Assembly (NCBI RefSeq): GCF_028471945.1 | Contig: NZ_CP110128.1 | Coordinates: forward strand, 3,088,501 to 3,152,500 | Source: Pseudomonas sp. WJP1 | GTDB taxonomy: Bacteria > Pseudomonadota > Gammaproteobacteria > Pseudomonadales > Pseudomonadaceae | Direction: 5' to 3' | DNA: 64,000 nt | In this document: one piece after another, positions 1 to 9,010 of the stretch | Layout of the letters: each line of letters begins with the position of its first letter | Numbering within the stretch: the stretch's first letter is position 1 | Translations under genes and position numbers: made by a program | The notes under the pieces: generated by a model | Told to the model about the DNA's origin: nothing | Databases searched by the model: none | What the model saw: only the letters and a program-made list of their open reading frames with translations

Positions 1-1
1 T

Positions 2-853
2 CCGCTCGGCCTGACGTTGGGCCTGGCTGCAACGGCGCATGCCGATCAATTCATCGGCTTTGCCCAGCCTGGCGTTCCCGGCTCATGGGCGGTCGAATCG
101 TTTCCCGTGATCAACCGCACCGCCGAAGATGATGTGCGGGCCGGCTCCAATACAGTATTGGCGTACTTCACCGAAACCGGCTTTACCGGTACCCACCGTG
201 ACCAGTTCGAATTCTGGGTGGGTGCCGTACCCGGTTATTCCAGCACCGACGGTGGCGGCAGCGACAACGGTTGGGGCATTGCCTCGCCCAACATCGGTAT
301 CGAGTACTACTACAACGTCATTGAACCGACCAAACCCTATGCGTCTTCGGACTATGTGACCTTCTGGACCAGCCCGACGCTAATGGTCGAGTTCCCCAAT
401 GGCAATCACGATGTGGATGGTTTCGGCGCCGGTTTCAACCGTTATGCCTACAGCTTGAGCCTGGCCAACTACCTGCAGATCGGCAAGTTCGCTGTGACAT
501 TCACCCCAGCCGGCATCTACTACGCCGAGAAAGACCGCAATACCACGGACTTTGGCGAAGGCGATCCCAAGCACCTGCGCGGCGGAGTGAGCCTGTGGCT
601 GGGCGATATCGCGGCCGGCTATCTGGTGACCGACACCCTGTGGCTCGGTGTGCACCATGTCTACAACATCAACAATCGCACGGCCTCGGACTTTGAAGAA
701 TCACGCGAAGGCAAGGTCGGTCCTTCCATGACCTACACAGGTTGGGCGAAGGAGGGCATCTACGTGTCGGCCAACCTGAACTTCGATTACTACCACACCG
801 ACAACTTGCCGTACTCCAACTCGCTGACCATGGCGTTGGTAAAGAGCTTCTAA
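2..853 (+). CDS. MetA-pathway phenol-degradation family outer-membrane protein (5' truncated by window edge)
   Basis: The open frame enters from the left edge. The first residues visible are the end of a signal peptide, with a likely cleavage after the AHA at 42-50, followed by about 270 mature residues rich in aromatic residues and alternating beta-strand patterns, ending in the C-terminal Phe typical of outer-membrane barrels. The pattern fits the Phenol_MetA_deg family of putative hydrophobic or aromatic substrate channels. It lies 21 bp upstream of the racemase gene on the same strand and is probably the first or an early gene of the operon running to 4881. The true start lies outside the window. 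The substrate is unknown; the family name is historical and does not prove phenol use. Confidence 0.75.
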   Translation, partial: PLGLTLGLAATAHADQFIGFAQPGVPGSWAVESFPVINRTAEDDVRAGSNTVLAYFTETGFTGTHRDQFEFWVGAVPGYSSTDGGGSDNGWGIASPNIGIEYYYNVIEPTKPYASSDYVTFWTSPTLMVEFPNGNHDVDGFGAGFNRYAYSLSLANYLQIGKFAVTFTPAGIYYAEKDRNTTDFGEGDPKHLRGGVSLWLGDIAAGYLVTDTLWLGVHHVYNINNRTASDFEESREGKVGPSMTYTGWAKEGIYVSANLNFDYYHTDNLPYSNSLTMALVKSF

Positions 854-874
854 CTCTCAGAAGGAATCGAACAA

Positions 875-1696
875 ATGAGCCAGTTTTCAAGCGCTGCCGA
901 GCCGCAGGATGTTCCCGTTTCCGTACGTTGGTTGAACCCTGTCGGCAATGCCACATTCGATGAACCCATCGCGCAACTGCTGCATTCCATCAAGCAGCCT
1001 TCGACCGAGATCGAAGTGGTGTCCCTGGACATGCACCCCAGCCCCACACACCTGGAATATCGCAGCTACGAAGCACTGATTTATGAGCGCAGCGTGCGCA
1101 TTGCCAGAGATTGCGCCAAGCGGGACGTCGATGCCCTGGTACTTGGCTGTTTCTACGATCCGGTGTTGGACGATGCCCGCGAGATTTCCGGTAAAACGAT
1201 CGTGGTCGGTCCCTGTCAGGCCAGCCTGCAAGTGGCGGCGAATCTGGCCAACCGTTATTCGATCATCGTTGGGCGCAACAAGTGGATCGAGCAAATGAGT
1301 GCACGGGTCAGGGCCTGCGGTGCCGGTGACAGGCTGGCTTCCATGCGGCCGCTGGGAATGGGGGTCGATGAGTTCCAGAGAGACCACGCGCTGACCCGTC
1401 GACGCATCATTGAACAAGCCAGGCGTGCAGTGGAAGAGGACGGTGCCGAAGCCATCATTCTGGGCTGCACCATCGAGTTCGGCTTTTTCGAGCATGTACA
1501 AGCCGAGATCGGCGTCCCGGTCATCGACCCGGTGGTAGCGGCGTTCAAGATGGCCGAAACCCTGGCGGGCATGAAACGTCGATTCGGTTGGGCGCCTAGC
1601 CGGGTCGGTAGCTGCGAACCGCCACCGGAAGCCGAGATCGCGGCCTTCGGTCTGTTCCAGGGTCCAGTCCCGATCGGCAATCGCGTCAAGGCCTGA
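875..1696 (+). CDS. Asp/Glu/hydantoin racemase family protein
   Basis: A 273-residue cytoplasmic protein with the two-cysteine layout of cofactor-independent Asp/Glu/hydantoin racemases: Cys92 in the VLGCFYDP segment and Cys198 in IILGCTIEF. In the family these act as paired acid/base residues that invert a C-alpha centre; some members are instead maleate isomerases or decarboxylases. The start ATG has AAGGAA about 8 bases upstream. The C-terminal 40 residues extend past the usual domain. Its place between an outer-membrane channel and an MFS transporter suggests it acts on an imported small acid or hydantoin, but the substrate cannot be read from sequence. Confidence 0.8.
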   Translation: MSQFSSAAEPQDVPVSVRWLNPVGNATFDEPIAQLLHSIKQPSTEIEVVSLDMHPSPTHLEYRSYEALIYERSVRIARDCAKRDVDALVLGCFYDPVLDDAREISGKTIVVGPCQASLQVAANLANRYSIIVGRNKWIEQMSARVRACGAGDRLASMRPLGMGVDEFQRDHALTRRRIIEQARRAVEEDGAEAIILGCTIEFGFFEHVQAEIGVPVIDPVVAAFKMAETLAGMKRRFGWAPSRVGSCEPPPEAEIAAFGLFQGPVPIGNRVKA

Positions 1697-1758
1697 TTCA
1701 TTACCGCATGCAGGGCTTGGCCAGGGGCCGGCCCTGCCGACTAACAGGATGACCCTTC

Positions 1759-3123
1759 ATGAGCCAACTATCGTCAGTTGTTGTTGCTGGTTCCACCCCT
1801 CAGCGGGACGCTTCGCCGTCCCGGGGGATGTCGGTGGGCCAGGTGTTCGAGAATTTCCCGTTGACCCGGGAGCATTTGAAAAGTTGTCTGGGACTGTTCT
1901 TCGTATTCGCCATCGAAGCCTGGGAGATGATGATCATCGTCTACACCGCGCCTTTGATCGGTAAGGATTTTCAGCTCGATTCACTGGCGATCGGCAACCT
2001 GATCGGCGCCATCTTCGTGGGCATGCTGATAGGTTCGCTGATATGGGGGAAGTACTCCGAGCGACTCGGGCGCAAGCGTTCGATCATCCTCAGCATGGCG
2101 TTGTATGGCGTCATTTCCCTGATCAGTGCCTTTGCACCCGATTACGCCACGTTCTACCTGTTGCGGCTACTCAGCGGTATGGCGGCCGTCGGCATGATGG
2201 TAGTGACTTTCGCCCATTTCGAGGAGCTACTGCCGGTCAAGGTTCGCGGGACCTGCACCGTGTACCTCGCTTCAGGCTGGCCAGTGGGTGTGTTGCTGGC
2301 GTTGGGCGCGACAATCTGGCTGACGCCCTTTGGCTGGCGCACCATCATCGTGGTCAGTTCGCTGGGAAGCCTCTGGGCTTTCGCCATTGCCTGGTGGGTG
2401 CCGGAGTCGCCGTACTGGCTGGCTTCGGTGGGGCGCCAGGCGCAAGCGCGCAGTGTGATCGCCAGGCTCAGCCGAGGGGCGGTACGAGTGCCTGAAGACT
2501 GTGAATTGCTGGTCGAGAAAACGTTGAAGGGGACGCATCGCGAAATATTCAGCGCAGGCATGAGTAAAATCAGCCTGTTGCAGATTGCGATCAATTTCAC
2601 CTTCTCCTGGGGCTATTGGGGGTTGCAGACCTGGTTACCGACCTTGTTGCAACAGCGAGGTTTGAGTCTGCCGCAAAGCTATGGATTCATCGCCATCTCG
2701 GCCTTGTGCATGATCCCGGGGTACATGGCGGCTTCCTGGCTCACCGGCCGGCTGGGCCGCAAGCAGGTTGTGGTGTTTTTCATCGGTGCCTCGGTGTTGG
2801 CCGGGTATGGATTTGCCAATGCCCAGACGCTGGAAATGCTCTATCTGAGCAACTTTGCCCTGGCCTTTTTCAGCATGGGCGCCTGGGGCGTCTGGGACAC
2901 CTGGATTGGTGAGTTGTATCCAACCCGCCTGCGCCTGCTTGGCTATAGCTGGGCAGTATTCGCCCAGCGCGTGGCGAATATCCTGGCACCGAGCTTGATT
3001 GGCGCGCTGGTGGCCTATGGCACGTCCTTCAACATGACCACGACGTTGATCAACGGCTTCATGCTGGCCAGCGTGTTGTTGGCACTGCTCATGCCGGAAA
3101 CCGAAGGTGAACCGTTGCACTGA
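1759..3123 (+). CDS. MFS transporter, sugar/aromatic-acid porter-like
   Basis: A 454-residue protein with twelve predicted membrane segments and the MFS motif A signature at residues 97-107 (GKYSERLGRKR) between helices 2 and 3, with a second copy, LTGRLGRKQ, between helices 8 and 9. The architecture fits proton symporters for organic acids or aromatic compounds in the inner membrane. The long soluble N-terminus (about 40 residues) is somewhat unusual. It follows the racemase by 62 bp and precedes the avidin-like gene by 68 bp, so it is probably the inner-membrane uptake step of this operon, paired with the outer-membrane protein at 2-853. Confidence 0.85.
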   Translation: MSQLSSVVVAGSTPQRDASPSRGMSVGQVFENFPLTREHLKSCLGLFFVFAIEAWEMMIIVYTAPLIGKDFQLDSLAIGNLIGAIFVGMLIGSLIWGKYSERLGRKRSIILSMALYGVISLISAFAPDYATFYLLRLLSGMAAVGMMVVTFAHFEELLPVKVRGTCTVYLASGWPVGVLLALGATIWLTPFGWRTIIVVSSLGSLWAFAIAWWVPESPYWLASVGRQAQARSVIARLSRGAVRVPEDCELLVEKTLKGTHREIFSAGMSKISLLQIAINFTFSWGYWGLQTWLPTLLQQRGLSLPQSYGFIAISALCMIPGYMAASWLTGRLGRKQVVVFFIGASVLAGYGFANAQTLEMLYLSNFALAFFSMGAWGVWDTWIGELYPTRLRLLGYSWAVFAQRVANILAPSLIGALVAYGTSFNMTTTLINGFMLASVLLALLMPETEGEPLH

Positions 3124-3191
3124 TACCCGTGCGAGCAACCCGCAATGGGCACTGCCGGTGGCGGTGCCCTCTGATGATAAAGGAGGCATGA

Positions 3192-4007
3192 ATGTCTGCC
3201 GCAGGTACTTGGAAAAACGAATACGGGTCGATCATGACGCTGCAAGAAGCAGGCGCCAACCTCATTGGCATCTACCGATCTTCGACGGGTTCGGTCGGCA
3301 CCTATGAAGTCCAGGGTGTGCAGGTTGGCAATGCGGCAACTGCAGCGATGGGCCAGCCAGTGGCATTGAGCATCTCGTGGCACGCCATCGATGACGCAAG
3401 TCACGATCCGAGCTGGCACTGGAACTCCGGTTTATGCGGCCAGATCAGTCTTCAGGACGATCAGGAAGTGCTGGTTTTGGCACACAATATGGTTGCTTCC
3501 AGTGACTTCTGCGGCCTGGTCAAGGCCGGCAGTTATATCGACAAATTGACTTATAGACGAGCGCCACTGCAGGAGCCCGAGCGATCGCTACGCCGTAAAA
3601 ACGAAGTGCCTGGCAATGCCTTGGCTGGGAGATGGATTAGTGCCGAAGGCGCGACACTGGAGTTGAAGGTATTCGCCGCTTGCGACAATGGCCTGGGTTA
3701 TGTGTCGGGTCGCCTCGTACGGTCGACCGGCACGCTGCCCGTGGAAGGGTTTACCGACCTGCACTCAGCCCCTGTCGGCATTGCGATGCAGTCCCTTGCG
3801 CTGACGGCCGCAGGGGCTTCAGAGGTACTTGGGCTGTCGGGAGCGCTTGATGGGGCGACCGGTTGCCTGTCCTTGTTCGAAATGACGAGCGAGTCAACTG
3901 CACCCGGTAACAGCTACAGCCAGACCCGGATGGCCTCTGTGCTATTCAAACGCGAAGCACAGCATTTGAGCGAGATCGGAGCACAAACCGCCGGTGCTAT
4001 GATCTGA
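3192..4007 (+). CDS. Tandem avidin/streptavidin-like protein
   Basis: A 271-residue protein with no signal peptide. Residues 4-123 resemble streptavidin: GTWKNEYGS (5-13), IGIYRSSTG (25-33), ISWHAID (61-67), a Trp-rich WHWNSGLCGQI stretch (75-85) and a closing YIDKLTY (115-121). By eye, several biotin-contacting positions have counterparts (Asn9, Ser13, Tyr28, Ser30, Trp63, Asp117), while the partners of streptavidin Trp108 and Trp120 look replaced by Leu and Phe. Residues 145-255 restart with AGRWISAEGATLEL and repeat the beta-barrel rhythm, suggesting a diverged second avidin-like domain. AGGAGG at 3181-3186 precedes the ATG. Biotin binding is inference. The gene sits between an MFS transporter and an AraC regulator, not near biotin genes. 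Confidence 0.65.
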   Translation: MSAAGTWKNEYGSIMTLQEAGANLIGIYRSSTGSVGTYEVQGVQVGNAATAAMGQPVALSISWHAIDDASHDPSWHWNSGLCGQISLQDDQEVLVLAHNMVASSDFCGLVKAGSYIDKLTYRRAPLQEPERSLRRKNEVPGNALAGRWISAEGATLELKVFAACDNGLGYVSGRLVRSTGTLPVEGFTDLHSAPVGIAMQSLALTAAGASEVLGLSGALDGATGCLSLFEMTSESTAPGNSYSQTRMASVLFKREAQHLSEIGAQTAGAMI

Positions 4008-4035
4008 GCGTCTATGCCTGGCCAAGAGATCGCCC

Positions 4036-4881
4036 ATGGATCGCCTGTCCACCTTGTTTTCGCAGTTCGGCGTGCGTGCAAACCTGTTTTACAACGGCAG
4101 GTTGTGTGGCCTCGCGTCCTACGATGGCGCTGAGCGGCGTGGCTATATCCATCTGCTGCAGGCCGGTAGCGTCACCTTGCTGGGCGCCGATCGCAAGGAC
4201 ATGCTGCTGACGCGGCCCAGCCTGATTTTCATGCCACGCCCCAGCCGGCATCAGCTGTTTGCCGGTGAGTCCGAGGGCGCTCAACTGTTGTGTGCCTCAA
4301 TGGAGTTCGAGGGCGGGGTTGATAACCCGTTGGCAGCTTCGTTACCCGATTGCCTTGTGTTGTCCCTGGATGAACTGCCCATGCTCGCCGATACCCTGAA
4401 GTGGATGTTCGGCGAGGCGGCGGGTGCGCATTGTGGCAGGGAGGCAGCGCTGGAGCGCTTGTTCGAACTGCTGGTCATCCTGTTGTTTCGGCATCTGCTT
4501 GACCATCAACAGTTGCGTACCGGAATGATGGCTGGCCTGGCCGATCCGCGGTTGGCGCGCTCACTGGTGCAGATGCACAACGCACCTGAGCGTGCCTGGT
4601 CGATTGCGCAACTGGCGAGCGAGTCGAATATGTCGCGCGCGGCTTACGCGGTGCATTTTCGGGACGTTATCGGACAGACGCCTGCCGAGTACCTGTTGAG
4701 TTGGCGGATCAGCCTGGCGCAGAAACGCCTGCGTGAAGGGCGGTCGATTACGCTGATCGCCGCCGAGGTCGGCTATGAAAGCCCTTCGGCACTGGCACGC
4801 GCGTTTCGACGCAAGACGGGCTACAGCCCGCGGGACTGGATGAAAGATCTGGCGGGGGAAGATGATGGGACAATGGCCTGA
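4036..4881 (+). CDS. AraC family transcriptional regulator with N-terminal cupin domain
   Basis: A 281-residue regulator. Residues 1-160 form a cupin-like ligand-sensing domain (MPRPSRHQLFAG at 66-77 is typical of the cupin_6 subgroup) and residues about 173-270 carry the double helix-turn-helix of AraC proteins, ending in the conserved GYESPSALARAFRRKTGYSPRDW block (246-268). It lies 28 bp behind the avidin-like gene on the same strand, so it may be co-transcribed and control its own operon. It faces the convergent DUF417 gene with only 45 bp between the stops. Confidence 0.88.
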   Translation: MDRLSTLFSQFGVRANLFYNGRLCGLASYDGAERRGYIHLLQAGSVTLLGADRKDMLLTRPSLIFMPRPSRHQLFAGESEGAQLLCASMEFEGGVDNPLAASLPDCLVLSLDELPMLADTLKWMFGEAAGAHCGREAALERLFELLVILLFRHLLDHQQLRTGMMAGLADPRLARSLVQMHNAPERAWSIAQLASESNMSRAAYAVHFRDVIGQTPAEYLLSWRISLAQKRLREGRSITLIAAEVGYESPSALARAFRRKTGYSPRDWMKDLAGEDDGTMA

Positions 4882-4926
4882 AAGCATCGAACTGCTCCAG
4901 GCCATTGCGCAGGGTCGATCATCGGT

Positions 4927-5436
4927 TCAACGGCTTTGCAAATCGGTCAGGGAATGGCCGGCGACAAAGATCGAGGCGGCCAGCAAGCCGATGTCTTTGA
5001 GCAGAAACTGCCCCGGTGCCACCGAAATGCCCGGAAAACCGAGGCCGGGTTCAATCACGCCGGGGGTCGAGAACATGAAGCTCAAGGTGGTGAAGAACAG
5101 TCCGGCCGACAGCGCACCGCCGATCAGTGAAAGCTTGGGTGACAGCAGGCGACCTGCAATCAGGACACCGATCGAGACCTCCAGGATGCCGAGCAGGCTG
5201 GAGAAGGTATCGACACTGAAAATCTCGTAGACCCAACCCAGGAAAGGGCTGTTACTCACCAGGGGCACCAGTCCGACGGCTTCGTAATGGGTGAACTTCA
5301 TCCCGCCGAACCAGAAGTAAATGACGGCGAGCGCAAAGTAGACGCCGTAGGTGCCAAGCGCCATGGTTCTGATCCCGAGCGTTGAAGGGATCTGTACGTT
5401 GTTGGTGCTGCTATTCTCGATGCTTAAGGTTTTCAT
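4927..5436 (-). CDS. DUF417 (YkgB/RclC-like) inner-membrane protein
   Basis: About 169 residues with four predicted membrane helices and the DUF417 hallmarks: a YFWFGGMKFTHYEA segment after the first helix, a central SNSPFLGWVYEIFS loop and a late PGQFLLKDIGLLAAS stretch. Family members include E. coli RclC, linked to survival of reactive chlorine stress; function here is inferred only from family. I start it at the ATG at 5436, which has TGGAAG upstream, rather than at an in-frame TTG six bases earlier. A near-perfect inverted repeat at 5519-5540 lies upstream of this start. Confidence 0.85.
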   Translation of the reverse strand: MKTLSIENSSTNNVQIPSTLGIRTMALGTYGVYFALAVIYFWFGGMKFTHYEAVGLVPLVSNSPFLGWVYEIFSVDTFSSLLGILEVSIGVLIAGRLLSPKLSLIGGALSAGLFFTTLSFMFSTPGVIEPGLGFPGISVAPGQFLLKDIGLLAASIFVAGHSLTDLQSR

Positions 5437-5518
5437 GATCAAGGCTTCCAGGAGTGGTGGGGAACACTAATCAGCAACCCTCCGCGGTGTGCGTTGGGAG
5501 TGCGGACAGTGTTGCCTT

Positions 5519-5540
5519 TGATGCCACGCCCGTGGCGTCA
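5519..5540. repeat. Inverted repeat upstream of the DUF417 gene
   Basis: TGATGCCACG and CGTGGCGTCA flank a two-base centre; the arms pair over ten bases with one G-T mismatch. It lies 83 bp upstream of the DUF417 start and 68 bp beyond the stop of the next gene. It could be an operator for the DUF417 gene or a hairpin ending the upstream gene; no U-run follows on either strand, which favours an operator. Confidence 0.4.
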
Positions 5541-5608
5541 GAACGTATTGCATTCAGTGCAGATCGTCTTGACTCGGCGAGGTGAAAAACCATGAAGCCA
5601 GTTGTTTG

Positions 5609-5974
5609 CTACGCGACAAGCTCGACGTAGCTCGACTCCCCACCTCCAGTCGCGCCCGACAACCAACCCCATACGAAGGACAGGGTGGTTCGCCCCTCGT
5701 GATCAACGCCCACCGTGCCACGAGACCAGCCGGAAAGAATTTCACCCTCCGTGGTCAGGCAATGAAAAAGAAGCTCGATGGTATCGGGGCCTGTCACGCG
5801 GCCGACCTGGTTGCCCATGCGGATCTTGCCGCCTTGATACGTACCCCAAACGGCATCGCCCTCGACATGGTAGTGAAATACCGTGCCTGCACCGGATAAC
5901 CCGTGGGTGTTGCCTGCTACGGTGAATCGGCGATCGTTCAAACGCTCGCTGACTTGAGAAAAGCTGATGTCCAT
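5609..5974 (-). CDS. Conserved small protein, family often mislabelled N-acetylglutamate synthase
   Basis: A 121-residue soluble protein with the pattern GAGTVFHYHVEGDAVWGTYQ (29-48), followed by GGKIRMGNQVGRV and a WSRGTVG segment. It matches, as I remember it, a family of small beta-rich proteins that are often annotated n-acetylglutamate synthase although they lack the GNAT fold of that enzyme. The start ATG is supported by AAGGAT about nine bases upstream. Function is unknown. It runs in the same direction as the TRIC gene, 65 bp downstream of it. Confidence 0.65.
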   Translation of the reverse strand: MDISFSQVSERLNDRRFTVAGNTHGLSGAGTVFHYHVEGDAVWGTYQGGKIRMGNQVGRVTGPDTIELLFHCLTTEGEILSGWSRGTVGVDHEGRTTLSFVWGWLSGATGGGESSYVELVA

Positions 5975-6039
5975 AAACGTTAAATCCTTTTAGTTGAGAG
6001 GGTCCATTCCAGCGTTCGCTGCACGGCGAATCGGACGAA

Positions 6040-6648
6040 TCATCCCTGCTTGGTAGAAAAAATCGCTGGCATCTGAAGATGTTTGTAAATGGCCATGAAC
6101 CGCAGGCCGAAGGTGAAAATCAAGGCAATCCAGCCGCCAATCCAGATCGACGGGAACACGTCTCGCAACAGCACGTAGAGCGTACATCCCAACAACAGGG
6201 GCGTGGCGTAAATCTCTCGCGACATCAGCAGCGAAACGCGTCCAGCCAGCACATCCCGGGCGATACCGCCGCCGATGCTGGTCAGCACGCCCATCATCAC
6301 CGCCAGGGGTGCCGCAAGCTGCAATGCCAGGACCTTTTCGGTCGCCGACAATGCGAATAGCGCAGCCGCCAAACCATCGAGATAAAGCAGCAGACGGTAG
6401 CGTCGTTGCAGTCTCTGGGTCAAAAAAAACGCCAGCAGCGCAGCGAACAAGGCGACCCAGATGTAATTGAAGTCGGCAATCCAGAAGATCGGTTGATCCA
6501 GCAGCAGATCGCGGATCGTGCCACCACCAATAGCGGTGATGATGCCGAGCACCACGGCACCGAACAGATCCACATCGGCTTTCTTGATGGCCAACACGCC
6601 GGTGATGGAAAACACCGCAATGCCCAACATTTGCTGGAAATAAAGCAT
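6040..6648 (-). CDS. Trimeric intracellular cation channel (TRIC)/UPF0126 family membrane protein
   Basis: A 202-residue protein with about seven membrane helices in two homologous halves, each with the glycine-rich signature: IGGGTIRDLLL (40-50) and IGGGIARDVL (125-134). This is the YicG/UPF0126 family, whose prokaryotic members form trimeric K+/cation channels related to animal TRIC. AAGGAA precedes the ATG. The gene is divergent from the SDR gene at 6807, and the 158 bp between them hold a palindrome at 6716-6733. Confidence 0.88.
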   Translation of the reverse strand: MLYFQQMLGIAVFSITGVLAIKKADVDLFGAVVLGIITAIGGGTIRDLLLDQPIFWIADFNYIWVALFAALLAFFLTQRLQRRYRLLLYLDGLAAALFALSATEKVLALQLAAPLAVMMGVLTSIGGGIARDVLAGRVSLLMSREIYATPLLLGCTLYVLLRDVFPSIWIGGWIALIFTFGLRFMAIYKHLQMPAIFSTKQG

Positions 6649-6715
6649 TCTGAATTCCTTTCTCGCGCAAGCCGTTAATCTAAAAAAACCATATCAAACA
6701 GTTGGTTGCGATCAT

Positions 6716-6733
6716 ATATATCGGTTGATATAT
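6716..6733. promoter_or_regulatory. Candidate operator palindrome between divergent TRIC and SDR genes
   Basis: ATATATC-GGTT-GATATAT is a perfect seven-base inverted repeat with a four-base centre, in an A+T-rich promoter region 73 bp upstream of the SDR start. Its size and symmetry suit a dimeric regulator. The LuxR-type protein encoded at 9011 is the nearest candidate to bind it, which is inference from position only. Confidence 0.4.
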
Positions 6734-6806
6734 GGACGCATCCGGTCGCTGGCGTTTAGCTTGAAATCGCAAACCTGCACCTGGATTATCACTGAGGAAA
6801 ACAAAA

Positions 6807-7571
6807 ATGGGGCGACTGGCAGGAAAAGTAGCATTGATCACCGGCGGGGCAGGGGGCTGTGGCCTGGCTGTTTCGTTATTGTTTGCCAAAGAGGGCGCGA
6901 AGGTGGCGATCCTCGACCTTCCCACCAGCCAGGGCGAAGAGGTGGCTGCGCAAATCAACGCTGCCGGCGGCAGTGCCTGTTTCCTGGCGACGGATGTCTC
7001 CGTTGCCGATCAGGTGCATCGCGCGGTCAGGCAGGCCGAAGAGCGTTTTGGCGCGATCACTGTGCTGATGAACCATGCGGGTACGATTGCCGCCGGGCCT
7101 TTCCTGGAGACCGACGAGGCGGACTGGGATCGCCTGATGAGCATCAACGTCAAAAGCATGTTCCTCGTCACCAAGGCTGTCCTGCCGGGCATGATCGAGG
7201 CGGGCGGTGGCAGCGTGATCTGTACGTCTTCCATTTCCGGGGTGGTCGGCACACCCATGGAAGTCTTGTACTGCACCACCAAAGGGGCGTGCCATATGTT
7301 CGCACGGGCCATTTCGGTGGAGTTCCGCGATCGAAACATTCGCAGCAACGCCATCTGCCCGGGGTTTATCAGCACCGCCCATGGCAAGCGCGAACTGGAC
7401 CTGCTGCGCCGTTTCGGCGTGGACGCTTCCGACGAGGCCATCGGCGCAATGCAGGGGCGCCTGTGTGAGCCTTCGGAAGTGGCATCCGCCGCATTGTTCC
7501 TGGCCAGCGATGATTCCAGCTTCGTCAACGGCACGCATCTATTCGTCGACAACGGATACACCGCACTCTAA
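6807..7571 (+). CDS. SDR family NAD(P)-dependent oxidoreductase
   Basis: A classical 254-residue short-chain dehydrogenase: cofactor motif TGGAGGCG at residues 12-19, the NHAG structural motif at 89-92, a catalytic Ser around 142 and the active-site pair Tyr155-x3-Lys159 (YCTTK). An acidic Asp37 after beta-2 suggests a preference for NAD. GAGGAAAAC lies upstream of the ATG. It is followed 81 bp later by an EutH-type permease and then a LuxR regulator on the same strand, so it probably oxidises an amino alcohol or other alcohol taken up by that permease; this is inferred from context. Confidence 0.88.
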   Translation: MGRLAGKVALITGGAGGCGLAVSLLFAKEGAKVAILDLPTSQGEEVAAQINAAGGSACFLATDVSVADQVHRAVRQAEERFGAITVLMNHAGTIAAGPFLETDEADWDRLMSINVKSMFLVTKAVLPGMIEAGGGSVICTSSISGVVGTPMEVLYCTTKGACHMFARAISVEFRDRNIRSNAICPGFISTAHGKRELDLLRRFGVDASDEAIGAMQGRLCEPSEVASAALFLASDDSSFVNGTHLFVDNGYTAL

Positions 7572-7652
7572 GTCAGATGACTGACTGCCAATAATAAAAC
7601 CTTGTGCAACTCAATTCTGCCAAACAATAAACTCTTAATAGCAGAGGCAGCA

Positions 7653-8885
7653 ATGGAACATATAGGCACCTATGTCATTTACATCATCATGGTGTGCGCC
7701 GTTATTGGCGGCCTGGCATCGATCTTCAGTACAGAATCCGAACTCGCGAAGGAATTCAACGCAGGCATCAACAGCATTGGCCCGATCTTCCTGCCCGTCG
7801 CGGGCATCATGGCGGCCATTCCCTTTATTTCCAGCTTCATAAGCCAGGTCCTGGCGCCGATTTTCCTGGCGATGGGCGCGGATGCCGGCATTGCCGGGCC
7901 GATTTTCATCGCCGCCGATCTTGGCGGGTATCAGTTGGCCCATGCCCTGTCTTCAAGCCCCGAAGGCTGGATCCTGGGCCTCATTACCGGCTTCCAGTCC
8001 GGCTCTACCGTGATCTTCGTGATACCTGTCGGATTGGCGATGCTCAACAAGGCCGACCACAAGTACATGGCGTTGGGCATCATGGCGGGTTTGTTGAGCA
8101 TTCCGCTCAGCATCATCATTATCGCGATGAGCATGCAGTTTCTCGGGCTGGGCGTGCGTCCCGACATTGCCACGGCGGGTGAAGCCACCCAGGCGCTGAA
8201 TTTCAACCTGGGGATGCTGGTGCGCAACCTGATGCCCCTGATTCTGTTCTGTGTCGCGCTGGCGGCAGCCTTGCGCTATCTGCCCAACTTGATGGTGCAG
8301 CTGTTTCTCCGCTTGGGGCAGGTCGTGTACGGGGCGGTGACGTTGGTATTGGTGGCCTCGATCGTCGAATACTTCACCTCGTTTTTCAGCTCGGTATTCG
8401 GTACCTGGGGTTTCGCCCCCATCATTGCCGACAAGGAAGATCAATTCCGCGCGCTCGAAATCGCAGGCTATGTCGGCATCATGCTGTGCGGTGCCTTCCC
8501 GATGGTCTATCTGATCAAGCGGTTTCTTTCCCGGCCCATCGAAAAGGTGGCTTCCCTGCTGGGCCTTTCTCCTGTGGGAGCAGCCGGTCTGCTGGCGGCG
8601 TCCGCGAATATTCTGGCGATGTTCCGATTGGTCGCCGACATGCCGCCCAAGGACAAAGTGTTGGTGATCGCCTTTTCGGTGTGCGCCGCGTTCACCTTTG
8701 GTGACCATCTGGCCTATTCCGCCAACTTCCAGCCTTCGCTCATTCTTCCACTGATCATCGGCAAACTCAGTGGTGGCCTGATCGGCATGTTGCTCGCTTA
8801 CTGGCTGGCGGTACCCAAGGCGCTGGAGCTTGGCGAGAAGGACATCCCGGCGCGTGGGCTCAGTGCCGCCACTGAACCGACCTGA
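7653..8885 (+). CDS. eutH: EutH-type ethanolamine permease
   Basis: A 410-residue polytopic membrane protein whose sequence follows EutH: GIAGPIFIAADLGGYQLAHALS near residue 75, ITGFQSGSTVIFVIPVG in the middle and VCAAFTFGDHLAYSANFQP near residue 355. EutH moves ethanolamine across the inner membrane, important at low external pH or concentration. I start at the ATG at 7653 with GAGG upstream. No ethanolamine ammonia-lyase (eutBC) gene lies nearby, so the catabolic route must lie elsewhere, or the substrate is a different amino alcohol handled by the adjacent SDR enzyme. Confidence 0.87.
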   Translation: MEHIGTYVIYIIMVCAVIGGLASIFSTESELAKEFNAGINSIGPIFLPVAGIMAAIPFISSFISQVLAPIFLAMGADAGIAGPIFIAADLGGYQLAHALSSSPEGWILGLITGFQSGSTVIFVIPVGLAMLNKADHKYMALGIMAGLLSIPLSIIIIAMSMQFLGLGVRPDIATAGEATQALNFNLGMLVRNLMPLILFCVALAAALRYLPNLMVQLFLRLGQVVYGAVTLVLVASIVEYFTSFFSSVFGTWGFAPIIADKEDQFRALEIAGYVGIMLCGAFPMVYLIKRFLSRPIEKVASLLGLSPVGAAGLLAASANILAMFRLVADMPPKDKVLVIAFSVCAAFTFGDHLAYSANFQPSLILPLIIGKLSGGLIGMLLAYWLAVPKALELGEKDIPARGLSAATEPT

Positions 8886-9010
8886 TACCAGCGGCATCCG
8901 GGCGCTCCCTGGTTGAGTTCGAACGTATCGCGCTGGTGTCTTGTCAGCTATCGTGCGCATGCATTCGAGCCACCGGGGTGGCTCGATTTCCGGAGCGCAA
9001 GCGAGCGAAC

